From Berberis thunbergii (taxonomy: Eukaryota; Streptophyta; Magnoliopsida; Ranunculales; Berberidaceae), in NCBI GenBank assembly GCA_003290165.1, contig QNQO01000813.1, positions 186,001-250,000 on the forward strand: a stretch of DNA of 64,000 bases, read 5' to 3'. Below are positions 55,604 through 64,000 of this stretch, in pieces (position 1 is the first letter of the stretch; each line of letters starts with the position of its first letter). The position numbers and the translations under genes are program-made. The notes below the pieces were generated by a model that was given only the letters and a program-made list of their open reading frames with translations, was not told where the DNA came from and did not search any database.

Positions 55604-57464
55604 GTAAAATTGCCAATCTCTCTTCCCCTAGTTGTGGTTAACATGAGTTAGTGTCAAAGTCTGATCAAGGTATGCAGTAGCACTATGTATATGAACCAAT
55701 ATGTATCAGAGTTAAGCATGCATACTAATTTAACATTATGAGAATATTTGATGAGTGTGATTATTTCAGGTCTTGTATATTTATTAATTATTACTTGACT
55801 GTGCAAGATGTCCTTCCCTTGAATTATCTAGAGTTGCAAGTAGGAGTTTTTGCGTGTTCTTTGACTAAGGAGTTTTGTTTTTCAATGTTTGATAATATCT
55901 GAATCCCTCAAGATAACTTGTATTGGTGAGTTTTTTAGTCATCTGTGTCCAATATCCATGTACCCATGCCATTTTGAAATGGTTTTTATTAATTGATCAA
56001 TGATGGGAATTTCCCCCTAAGAGAAGTGTCTTTTTAAACATGAGGTTATCGACTTTCATGTCTTGAGCTGTTGTTACCCTAGGTGTCATAAATTTTCTCT
56101 AACATCCAATTGACATGTTCAAGTGCTAAGATTGCATAGATCCAGAAATAATGTTGCTCTTTTGTATGTTAAAAAATAATGTTACTTGCCCACGGACTAC
56201 ATAAAGTAGTATATTTCTAATTGTTTAATCTTTGCCCTTCATAATTTGTTACTTACCAACCCTTTGAATAATAATTCTCACAGAGAACTGTTATTCTTCT
56301 CTCCATATCCATTTTGATCTTATGTTTTCTGTCTGAAATATGATTAAATGCATACTGTCTGCCTACAGGAGGAATAATAGGGCTTGGAGAAGCAGTCACC
56401 CGACTAGGCAGCTTGCTTACATCCGACTCGAGTTTTGGGAACCTTCGGATATCATGCTCCTGAGTAAGCTTACGCTAATTGATAGTTCACTCTACTATTT
56501 TCAAACTTGAATGAGAATGATAGTTTCAGGGGAAAAAAAAGGTTGGTCTTGAGCCAGTCATAATAACTTTAAACTTCAAAAATTTCTTTACTTTGCCTAC
56601 TTCCTGTATATTGGTTTGGGATTCAATTTGAATGAATGAGAGTATTCAATATATTCTGAAGTAGTTATTTATAAAAATAAAATAAATAACACCCTATGTA
56701 TAAAATATATTCTTAGCGGGACAATAAGATGCATTCCATGTGTCGGCAAGTATATTAAGATTCATCTGTACAAATTAGTTTTCGGGCTATTTTCGGTATT
56801 TATGTTGTATTTAGTTTGCTAAGGAAGTGATGGGAAAATGTTCACAACTATGAATCTAACTACAACCTGGATATGGTGACTTGTATGATTATCCTTTTGC
56901 TCCATTTTACTGATTTTCATTGTAGATCCCAAGTTAAACAATGATTATCCGGCAAAGGCTGTAGCAAAGGTGCTTTTCACTTCTTTCTATTTCTTAACAA
57001 TTGTGATCACAATCTAGCTATAATTATTATATAATAATGATTTGAAGTTCTTTTGAAATCTAAACAGAAATAGAAGTTAAATGAAAGAGAATATAGTTGG
57101 TTAATTTGCTAGGGTGCAATGAAGTAGGTCACATATAAACTGGTTTATTCAAGCTGTCTAATTTCCAAAACTGGGCTCATACATTCTGCTTTTGTATGGT
57201 AGAATATATCAAGGTGAGTTTTTAACTTCTGAATTGTATCCTGTTACTTATCAGTATTTCCATTCTTGAAAAAAATATTAAAATTATAATTTTGGGGGTA
57301 TCAAGATAACAGGTTGAAGAAAATACTTCAATCCCGAACCATGTCAAACTGTGAACTTTTGCTATGAAATGTGCTCTTTAGGTTCTCATCTATTTCTTAA
57401 TGTAAGATTCTTCTTGGTGCATTTCTTTTCATCATCCAATCTCAGCTGGCATAAAATTTTACAG
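55604..57464 (+). other. Intron-like DNA with two unassigned exon-like pieces
   Basis: T-rich intronic sequence. Candidate exons: ~56368-56456 (GIIGLGEAVTRLGSLLTSDS and on, acceptor ctacag) and ~56926-56970 (DPKLNNDYPAKAVAK). Neither is recognised; the second may belong with the following exon at 57465. Confidence 0.45.
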
Positions 57465-57578
57465 CCACAAGTGAGGGAAAAGGCAGAGAGGGAGGGATTT
57501 GAAGTAAGTGTTGCCAAAACAAGTTTCAATGCTAACACAAAGGCTCTAGTAGAAAATGAAGGGGAGGGAATTGCTAAG
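57465..57578 (+). pseudogene. Unidentified captured exon (38 codons)
   Basis: A clean segment between ttttacag and a donor gtgagg encoding [20 protein letters not shown], then [18 protein letters not shown]. It is protein-like, without stops. I do not recognise it. It precedes the PFP exons by an intron-sized gap but does not match the PFP sequence I know. Confidence 0.5.
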
Positions 57579-57716
57579 GTGAGGCTATGTTATTTCTGTC
57601 TTACAATTTTGTTTCTTTGCCCTTGCTTCTATTTATTTCAGTCAGCATGAGCTAGACTTGGTTTTTTACTTTCTCTGTGATGTCACTAATATGATGTACA
57701 TTTGTTGGATTAATAG

Positions 57717-58193
57717 GAGTAAAAATTTGAGAACTCGAGTCATTGGATGCCCAAAGACCATTGATGGTTATCTGAAATGCAAGGAAGTTCCAACAAGTTT
57801 TGGATTTGATACAGCATGCAAAGTGATCATCTCATTGACTCGAATCTTGTTTGTTCAGTTTTTATTATTTGATGATTTGTCTGTTTTCAGTTTTTATTGT
57901 TTGTGGTTTGTTCAGTTTTTATTAGCTGTTGATAGTTACTGGCTCTTTAACTTCAGTCTGATATATTCCTAAATGACATTATTCTTAATGTTTAGTGATA
58001 TAATAATCATTGTGGATAACACTTTGTGTTTCTTCTAGTGTGAGAATGCATAGTATTTCAATTAGTATGTCGTATGCTTAAGAAATGCAGTGTGAAATAG
58101 ACTTTAATGGATTAGACTTATGTTTTGCAGATATATGTAGAAATGATAGGAAATGTCATGATCGATGCTCGCTCTACTGAAAATATTATCACT
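57717..58193 (+). pseudogene. PFP beta subunit fragment (two exons)
   Basis: Exon 57717-57822 encodes NLRTRVIGCPKTIDGYLKCK and EVPTSFGFDTACK. Exon 58131-58193 encodes IYVEMIGNVMIDARSTENI. Together they match the catalytic beta subunit of pyrophosphate-dependent phosphofructokinase, a cytosolic glycolytic enzyme. The segment includes the PKTIDGD catalytic motif, whose final Asp reads Tyr here. Its splice sites look usable (taatag; gcaaa/gtgatc; tttgcag; atcact/gtaagt). Confidence 0.85.
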
Positions 58194-59084
58194 GTAAGTT
58201 GTCAATCCTGAACTTCACTCGAGTCAGAGTTCTGCATGACAGTTAGCTGTTTTAGAAGGCATAATTGAATCGTCTGGTTTTTTCTCATAGCGATGATTGC
58301 CCTAGTTCCTTAGGTCTATGATGGTATGGAGACTTGTCTATCATGGTTAAATCCTTGCTGTTAATAATTCGAGGAACAATCTACATTCTAGTCAAAGGCT
58401 TCTGTCTTGTGTAAACCTGATGGGAAGTCCCTCAATTGTCTCCTTTTGTGTTGCTCCGTGTTTATTTTCACAGGGCAAGATTAAATTAGTTTCAGTTCGC
58501 CGGTGTATGGTCCCTGGAGATTCATTTTTGGGTTTGTTGACAAGTAAAAGTTCTAGTTTCTTTGTGGTTGCAAAGCATTTGAAAGTTGTTTATGTTTATG
58601 GGTGCGTGGGTTATAAGACTATAGCACCGTACGAGAGGTTTCAACGGCATGGAAATGAAGGGAAGTATTCTGATGTCTGTTACTTGTATGGCTGGGGCTT
58701 TAGGATAAGAACCTTAGTCTATCCCATTCAATTCTGGGTCTTTTGGTATAAACTTATATCTCAAATGATGTGGTTGTCAAGGATGATGGTACTCCTTAGC
58801 CATTCATCTTTTCCATATCATTTGTTTCATTTCACTCCGCACCTTGGCTTGCTCTCATTCTACATTTTTAGGGATCATGTCAACTAGGACTTGAGCTGAT
58901 TAGGAATAAATTAAGGTCTAGCTAACAATTGTTTTTGTTTGCTTTTCTTGCAACCTTGCACTCATGCCCCAATAGTATGTGATGATCATTTCTGAATGTC
59001 ATAGTAACATGAATCATTAGAACTTTTTTTTAAAGATAACTGGTGGCTTTAACTTTTTCATTTAATTTTGCATTGTTCTGAGCA
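58194..59084 (+). other. Intron-like DNA with an unassigned open frame
   Basis: A 155-codon open frame (58420-58887) contains a protein-like stretch VRRCMVPGDSFLGLL after a possible acceptor (ttcacag, 58475), and VVYVYGCVGYKTIAPYERFQ further on. No family is recognised. The rest is non-coding. Confidence 0.4.
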
Positions 59085-59686
59085 GGCTGTGACCTTCCTT
59101 GGTTGCCAGAACTTGAAAGTGAGCAACATTGAGATCAAAGATGCACAACAAATGCATCTAGTTTTCCAAAAGTGTGTGAATATCCAAGCTTTGTATCTCA
59201 TTGTAAGTGCACCAGGGAATAGCCCCAATACATATGGAATTCATATCATTGAGACCCAAAAACATTCTGATAAAAGGGTGTATTATTGGAGCAGGTAATA
59301 TAATACTCCCACATCTTGCCAAAAAATGAATTGTTAATATAAAATTAGAGTTATGTTGTTAATTGTTCTTTTGCAATAATTTTGTTGTGGACTGAAGGTG
59401 ATGATTGTATTTTAATAGTAAGCGGGTCACAAAAGGTTCCAGCCAATGACATAATTTGTCAACCAGGTCATGGAATCAGATCTGAATTTCTAACTCTAAC
59501 TTGCTTTTTTTTCACTAAAAGTCAATTAGTTTTCTCATTGTGACTTAACTAACTTTATTTTTTTGGTTGAGAGACAGTATTGGAAGATTGGGAGCTAGGA
59601 AATCAGAAGCTCGCGTTTCAGATGTGCATGTAGATTAAGCAAAGTTGACTGGGGCCACTAATGGAGTCAGGATTAAGACTTGGCAT
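59085..59686 (+). pseudogene. Polygalacturonase (GH28) fragment (two exons)
   Basis: Exon 59085-59294 encodes AVTFLGCQNLKVSNIEIKDA, VFQKCVNIQALYLIVSAPGN and SPNTYGIHIIETQ. Exon 59578-59686 encodes GRLGARKSEARVSDVHVD, a stop, then KLTGATNGVRIKTW. These are in-order parts of the parallel beta-helix of plant polygalacturonases, which cut pectin in the cell wall. The catalytic NTDGIH motif reads NTYGIH, and a TAG/TAA-type stop replaces a Gly codon in exon 2, so any product would be inactive. The central catalytic DD and GHG exon is missing between the two. Confidence 0.88.
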
Positions 59687-60029
59687 GTGAGTTTTAGTTA
59701 GTTCAGATGTTGCAAAATCATCTGTGACAGACGTCTTCAGAGAAAATGATATAGAAACTAACATCAACAAATGAAGGAAGGGGAAAACCAAAGCAATGAA
59801 GTTGAAAACTGGAAAGGATTGTGACTTGATGTAATACATTATCTTTATTATTCAATTGAAATAAATGTAGTCTGATATTTATTATTTGATAGATTTTGTG
59901 ACTCGATGTAATACATTATCTTATTAATTACTTTATTTTGCCTCCATTCATGGAAATGTTTAAGTTTGGCACATTTAGATTTTTATTTTCTAGAAATAAA
60001 ACTTATAAGATGTTATAAAAAGTCATTTG

Positions 60030-60425
60030 TTAGCACTTGATGAGTGCTATAGAAAAAAAAAGGCCTTGAAAAATGCTATAGAAACTAATACAATAACATT
60101 TGTTAAATGCTACGTGAGAGAAGACAATAGCCTTTCTGAAATGCTATTGGTAACTATACAATAGCATTTCAAAAACGCCATAAATACATTTACTATAGCG
60201 TTTATGTAAATAGTCAACTCACAATAGCTTTTTTAAAATGCTATAATAGACTTACTATAGCGTTTCAGAAACGCTATAAATAGTCAACTTACAATAACGT
60301 TTTTAAAACACTATAATAGACCCTGTATCTATTATAGCTTCGACAGGCACAACATTTTCTAAAACGCTATGGTATCCTACCATAACATTTTTGAAACGCT
60401 ATTAATGAACATTTTTCTTGTAGTG
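60030..60425. repeat. CACTA element 3, right subterminal and terminal repeats
   Basis: About twelve copies of 'gctataatagac', 'aaaaacgctataa' and 'acaatagcgttttt' motifs in alternating orientation, ending ATTTTTCTTGTAGTG. The counterpart at the left end (48817-48930) has fewer copies. Confidence 0.88.
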
Positions 60426-61023
60426 TTGTGGAATCCTCATGGTAGGTTTCAGTTTTTTTCAAATCATCACATGAATGTGGTGGAGATAGATTAAGATGCA
60501 AACAATGTAGTTATGGTTATAGTTTTTTGTATGATGTTATAGTATTGTGTATATGAGAGACAGGGCAAAAAAAAGTTAATCTATGGAATTATCAAGAAAA
60601 ATAGGCATGAAAATTTTGAAAGAATTCTCTATAAATGAATAGTCGGAGCCTTGAAACTATTTGTGTTCATCTATCATTTGTTTTTTCTTTGCTGCTTCCC
60701 CTTCTCTTTCTCTTTTATTTTATTTGTACTCTTTCTGTCTCTGGGTTTTCCTCATTTGCAAACCAAGCTTCATTTCCTTATTTTCATTATTTGTAGCTTT
60801 GACTTATTCCTTTTGTACTAGAGCCAACTCGGTTGTATGTAGCAGCGGAAAATAAATAAAATAAAAAAATAAAAGGAAAAAAACCAAAAATAACCGAACC
60901 AAAATCGAATTGATCGGTTTGGTTATTTATTTGATAAATGTTAAAGCCAAACCAAACCGAGAACCGAATTCTTGGTTTGGTTTTTGTTCAACTTTGAACT
61001 GACCAAATCGATTAACACCCCTA

Positions 61024-62084
61024 ATTACTAACCCAACTATTAGATGGGCGATACCAAAGGCTGTTGATGTTTTTCTTCACCCTTACATGGACTTGCAAAC
61101 ACACTGCTATTCATATTCAATGCATCAATTGTGTAACCAACATATTCAAATTATTAAAAAAAAATTAATCATTCATTGGAGAAACCCGAGGATCTATCCC
61201 AATATTATGGAAATCAACTTGCAGAAGAAGAAGCACAAACAATTTTTTTTTTTTAAATACAAGCAATGATTGGAAACACTCTTTTAAACTAACAACAAAG
61301 AAACTTATTTCAAATACTAAGTAGTTTGTTTTTCTTTCTTAGCCGACTAGTAAGAAACATGTTACCTCTATGCGAGAATCACCACTGTTTTAAATTGTGG
61401 TGATAGCTCAAAAATGCTGTAACATAGAAAACGTCTCTTCCTAGTGTAGAACCTGACCGAAACGCCTCTTGCAATTTTGGTCTTGCAGACTTCTGTGAAG
61501 TTTGAAGTTCCTCATTTCCATCATGTAAGCTCTCATTGCAATTGCGAAAAGCCGTTTTACGTGGCTCATATTTAGAGAGTAAATCCACTCAAGCATTGAT
61601 ATCTTCGTGACTTTTATGTAATATTTTCTTTCTAACTGGCTCAGGTTCATTATCTAGAGTATCATCCCTAGTGTCGTCCAATTCTTCACTTTCACAGATA
61701 CTAAGCTCGTCTCCGTCTTTATCAGTCCCTAGTAACATGTTACTTTTCTATTAAGTTCCTATAGACTTTGGTGAAGTTTGAATAATGCAAAGCCAACTAG
61801 AAGCCACAATAACTTTTGATCTAAGAAATTAAATGACCCTTGATATTGCTTGTAATCTGACGAGCTTACTTCAAAAATGTCATGGCAAAATTTTCATTGA
61901 ACTTCCTCGAGATAGTTCAACAGAGATTCACATGCTAATTTCTTCCAACTATACTGACTCTGCTGCTCCTTAATGTACTAGATATGGACCAGACTGAGGG
62001 TGTACCTTCAAAAATACTCCGACACTCAAGTCAGAAAGAACTCAGAGAGATTGTAGATACTTTCTTCCATAGGGCTGAAACATC
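61024..62084 (-). pseudogene. Unidentified minus-strand ORF remnant in otherwise empty DNA
   Basis: From ATG at 61738 (minus) a frame of 49 codons, MLLGTDKDGDELSICESEEL and on, is followed by one TGA and then reads open to 61379 (VDLLSKYEPRKTAFRNCNES and on). The first part is acidic, the second basic. I do not recognise it; it could be a decayed gene or transposon piece. The remainder of the interval is AT-rich without signals. Confidence 0.35.
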
Positions 62085-62942
62085 TCATGCAGGGGATATC
62101 GCATCTAAGCCAAGTGATCATCGCTGGGACAGAAGTTGAGGCGACTCGTTGGAGGGTATACGCCATAGAGCGCGTCTTCTCAAACATGCAAAAGTTGTAT
62201 TCTAATGCACTCTTTGAGGTTGAATCACTAAGAAAATAGCTTGAAGAGAGAAGACTTGAACAATCAGTTGTTGATGTTGTGACCTAGAGGCCTCATTTGG
62301 AAGCCCTTGAGTCTGATTTAGGAGAGGCGGTGTCCGCAAGGGACAAATCCAGATAAGAGTTAAACCTAGTCCACCATGATTTAAAAGTTGCGCAGGAAGC
62401 TATGGTTAAGGCGCGCTCTAAGTTGCAGTATCTTGTAGAGAAGAATACTAGGAAAGAATATGAGTGGGTTGTCCAGAGACAACACTTAGAGGACGACGTG
62501 GAATTCAACGCTCGAGAAGCAGGGAAAACTGGGGATCAGCTTCTCGTGGAGCAGCATGAACTTAGAGCAGTTAAAATTAGCCTGATTACTGAGCAGTCTC
62601 ATATTGACGCACTGACAGGCAAGTTGGAGCAGCTGGAGCGTGAGCTTGCTGAAGTAAAGGCGCGCGTGGAAGGGTTTCTCAAGGCGCAAGGCATGTTTGA
62701 ATTCCACATGATCGTGCATGGGAGGTTGGAGTTGTTGGCGCTGATGAAAGAAGAACATCCGGACTAGGACCTTTCTTATTATAGTAAGGTGGCTTTTGCA
62801 AATTTCAGAAAGAACTCTGAGCTGTCAGAGGAAGAGGGCGATCAAGATCATGGCGCTCAAGCTGAGGCACGCCCGGACGCAACTCCTACTTATTCTCCTG
62901 TTAGATCCCCTGTACTTATACCTCCTCCTGATGAGGAATAAA
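62085..62942 (+). pseudogene. Third copy of the Tat antisense ORF, coiled-coil C-terminal half
   Basis: Matches and extends 32565-32849. It opens with SQVIIAGTEVEATRWRVYAI and ERVFSNMQKLYSNALFEVES, with stops at about 62238 and 62285, then an open frame 62402-62767 with long heptads (KISLITEQSHIDALTGKLEQ, LERELAEVKARVEGFLKAQG). After a TAG the acidic end SELSEEEGDQDHGAQAEARP follows, then PVRSPVLIPPPDEE and TAA at 62940-62942. This is the only copy here that shows the protein's end. It overlaps the end of Tat-B, so it is a separate copy. Its own element would run leftward with pol to the right, outside the window. Confidence 0.7.
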
Positions 62943-64000
62943 TTTTGTACATTTTCACTTTTTGTTTAGATTGTTAATGAAAACAAATTTCTTACAAGTG
63001 GACTTCGTACCCTTGTTCTATTCGGTCCCCAAGTTGCATGTTCTCTTTTTGCCTTGTTTTATTTTGACGTAGGTCCTATTGGGTTAGCAGGGAGCCGAGT
63101 GGTCAGTCTGTTGTTGAGAGTTCAACCGTTTATGTTGCAAGTAGTTCTGACCTGTACTTTCATGAGGTCTCAGAGTCGCTATCGCGTGGTTATGTCCAGT
63201 AGTGAACATTCTGCGGATGCACTACAACATTTATGGGTTACGAGGCCGTTATATAATGACTTGCAAAACGTGCACATCTCCATACCGTCTATTTTAGGTC
63301 GTGTCCAATATTTACGTCCTTGGGTAAGTCGTAATTTTATACTTTGTACTAAGAAGGACGTGCATGCCTTGAACGCCTTGGGTATTGCTACCCCTGTTGA
63401 TTATGCGCAAAGGAAAAAACTGGTAAAATCCAATATTGCCCCCTCCTTCTCTCAGCCCTCTCTCCAAGTGGCTTAGAACCCAGCACGCGCGGAGCTTCAA
63501 AGAAGGATTGCATGGTTGGTCTCACTTTTTCTTCTTTGTTGCAGGTAGGATTCGATTCGGGCTCAAGTTCTCCCTTGTTCTCCCTCATCCTCTCTCTCTT
63601 TGTTGAGCCCATTCTGGAGCACTCTTAATAAATCCCATAAGCACTCATTTTCCATCTACTCTCTCTCTTGCTATTTAAATCCAGTATTTATGGTTTGTTG
63701 AAATCTACCCTACACAATGTCTAGATTTTAGTTTGTTCTTTAATTTCATATTTAGAGTTTCAGTGAAAGTTAGAATTTGTTATTCAGTTGTTCCTCTAGC
63801 TTAGGTATCTGATGAACATTATGACCATCTCTGATTCCATAATTTGTTCATGTTAGTATTCTATTTGTAGGGGAGCAAATGGGTTTCCCTGACATGAATT
63901 GGTTGGGGGGAATTATGGTGTTTTTTTTTTGTTGAAATTAATCTGGGTATTTTTCTTTGATATTTGATTTGGGTTTGCTTTGGGATAGGAGGTTTATATG
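62943..64000 (+). other. Downstream of the Tat antisense ORF; no assignable gene
   Basis: Begins with a 3'-UTR-like AT-rich stretch (ttgtttagattgttaatg). A 140-codon open frame at 63054-63476 is not recognised; within it the text is compositionally normal but has no domain I can name. A CT-rich, 5'-leader-like stretch lies at 63570-63680. Confidence 0.35.

Larger units (their letters stand above)
48817..60425 (+). mobile_element. CACTA element 3 (Pack-CACTA), different terminal family
   Basis: An 11.6-kb element with ends CATTACAAGAAAAAT (left, one base from CACTA) and ATTTTTCTTGTAGTG (right). Flanking triplets are TTA and TTG. Subterminal repeats are of the 'atagcgtttttgaaacgctat' type, best seen at 60040-60420. 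No transposase is recognisable. The interior carries a CT-rich leader with splice donor, then Dicer-like, TOPLESS-related, PFP beta and polygalacturonase exons, all on the + strand, plus two LINE pieces and a SINE. It lies inside the hAT-like element. Confidence 0.87.
48346..61023. mobile_element. hAT-like non-autonomous element, split by CACTA element 3
   Basis: The ends are TAGGGGTGTTAAT and its inverted partner ATTAACACCCCTA. They are flanked by 8-bp sequences GTTACTAA (48338-48345) and ATTACTAA (61024-61031) that match at seven of eight positions, as expected for hAT target duplications. The subterminal zones on both sides are rich in 'aaccgaacc'/'ggttcggtt' motifs. Without the CACTA insertion the element is about 1.07 kb (48346-48816 plus 60429-61023) and non-coding. 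It needs a hAT transposase from elsewhere. Confidence 0.82.

Overview
The window is plant nuclear DNA, almost certainly from a eudicot with a repeat-rich genome. It is AT-rich, its fragments encode plant proteins (plastid SecA, Dicer-like, TOPLESS-related, LOG, urease, PFP beta), it has plant-type GT-AG introns, and it is packed with plant transposon lineages (Ty3/gypsy Athila and Tat, Ty1/copia, CACTA, hAT, LINE, SINE). I see no intact host gene. The species cannot be named from the sequence.

Layout. 1-4396: the 3' end of a ribosomal protein S8 sequence, a 309-bp CACTA-type MITE, and two blocks of ~61-bp tandem repeats. 4397-13572: a complete-ended but defective Athila-like gypsy element with GGCAC target duplications; it sits inside the repeat region, which resumes at 13573. 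14291-19475 and 28231-30048: a decayed minus-strand copia element, split by the first gene-capturing CACTA element (19476-28230, AAT duplication). That element carries exon strings from a DUF547 gene, SecA and a CHR12/CHR23-like SWI/SNF ATPase. 30049-32849: the 3' end of a minus-strand Tat element (LTR plus an ORF antisense to the element). 32854 to about 35.8 kb: part of a minus-strand Athila-type element. About 35.8-42.0 kb: a second member of the same CACTA family, with pieces of lipoamide dehydrogenase, a nucleobase-ascorbate transporter, LOG, urease and a golgin-like gene; its left end cannot be found. 42017-46716: the 3' third of a plus-strand Tat element (integrase tail, ~179-bp tandem repeats, antisense ORF, 3' LTR). 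48346-61023: a hAT-like non-autonomous element with 8-bp duplications that contains a third gene-capturing CACTA element (48817-60425, different terminal repeats). This third element carries Dicer-like, TOPLESS-related, PFP beta and polygalacturonase exons, plus LINE and SINE insertions. 62085-62942: a third copy of the Tat antisense ORF.

The outstanding feature is the set of three multi-gene CACTA elements. Each is a chain of short host exons, every recognised one on the same (+) strand, separated by introns with mostly recognisable splice sites, and in two of them behind a leader ending in a splice donor. The layout looks like a modular exon-shuffling device, although every identified fragment is partial and several carry stops or frameshifts. 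Three fragments come from silencing or transcription-control genes (Dicer-like, TOPLESS-related, SWI/SNF ATPase).
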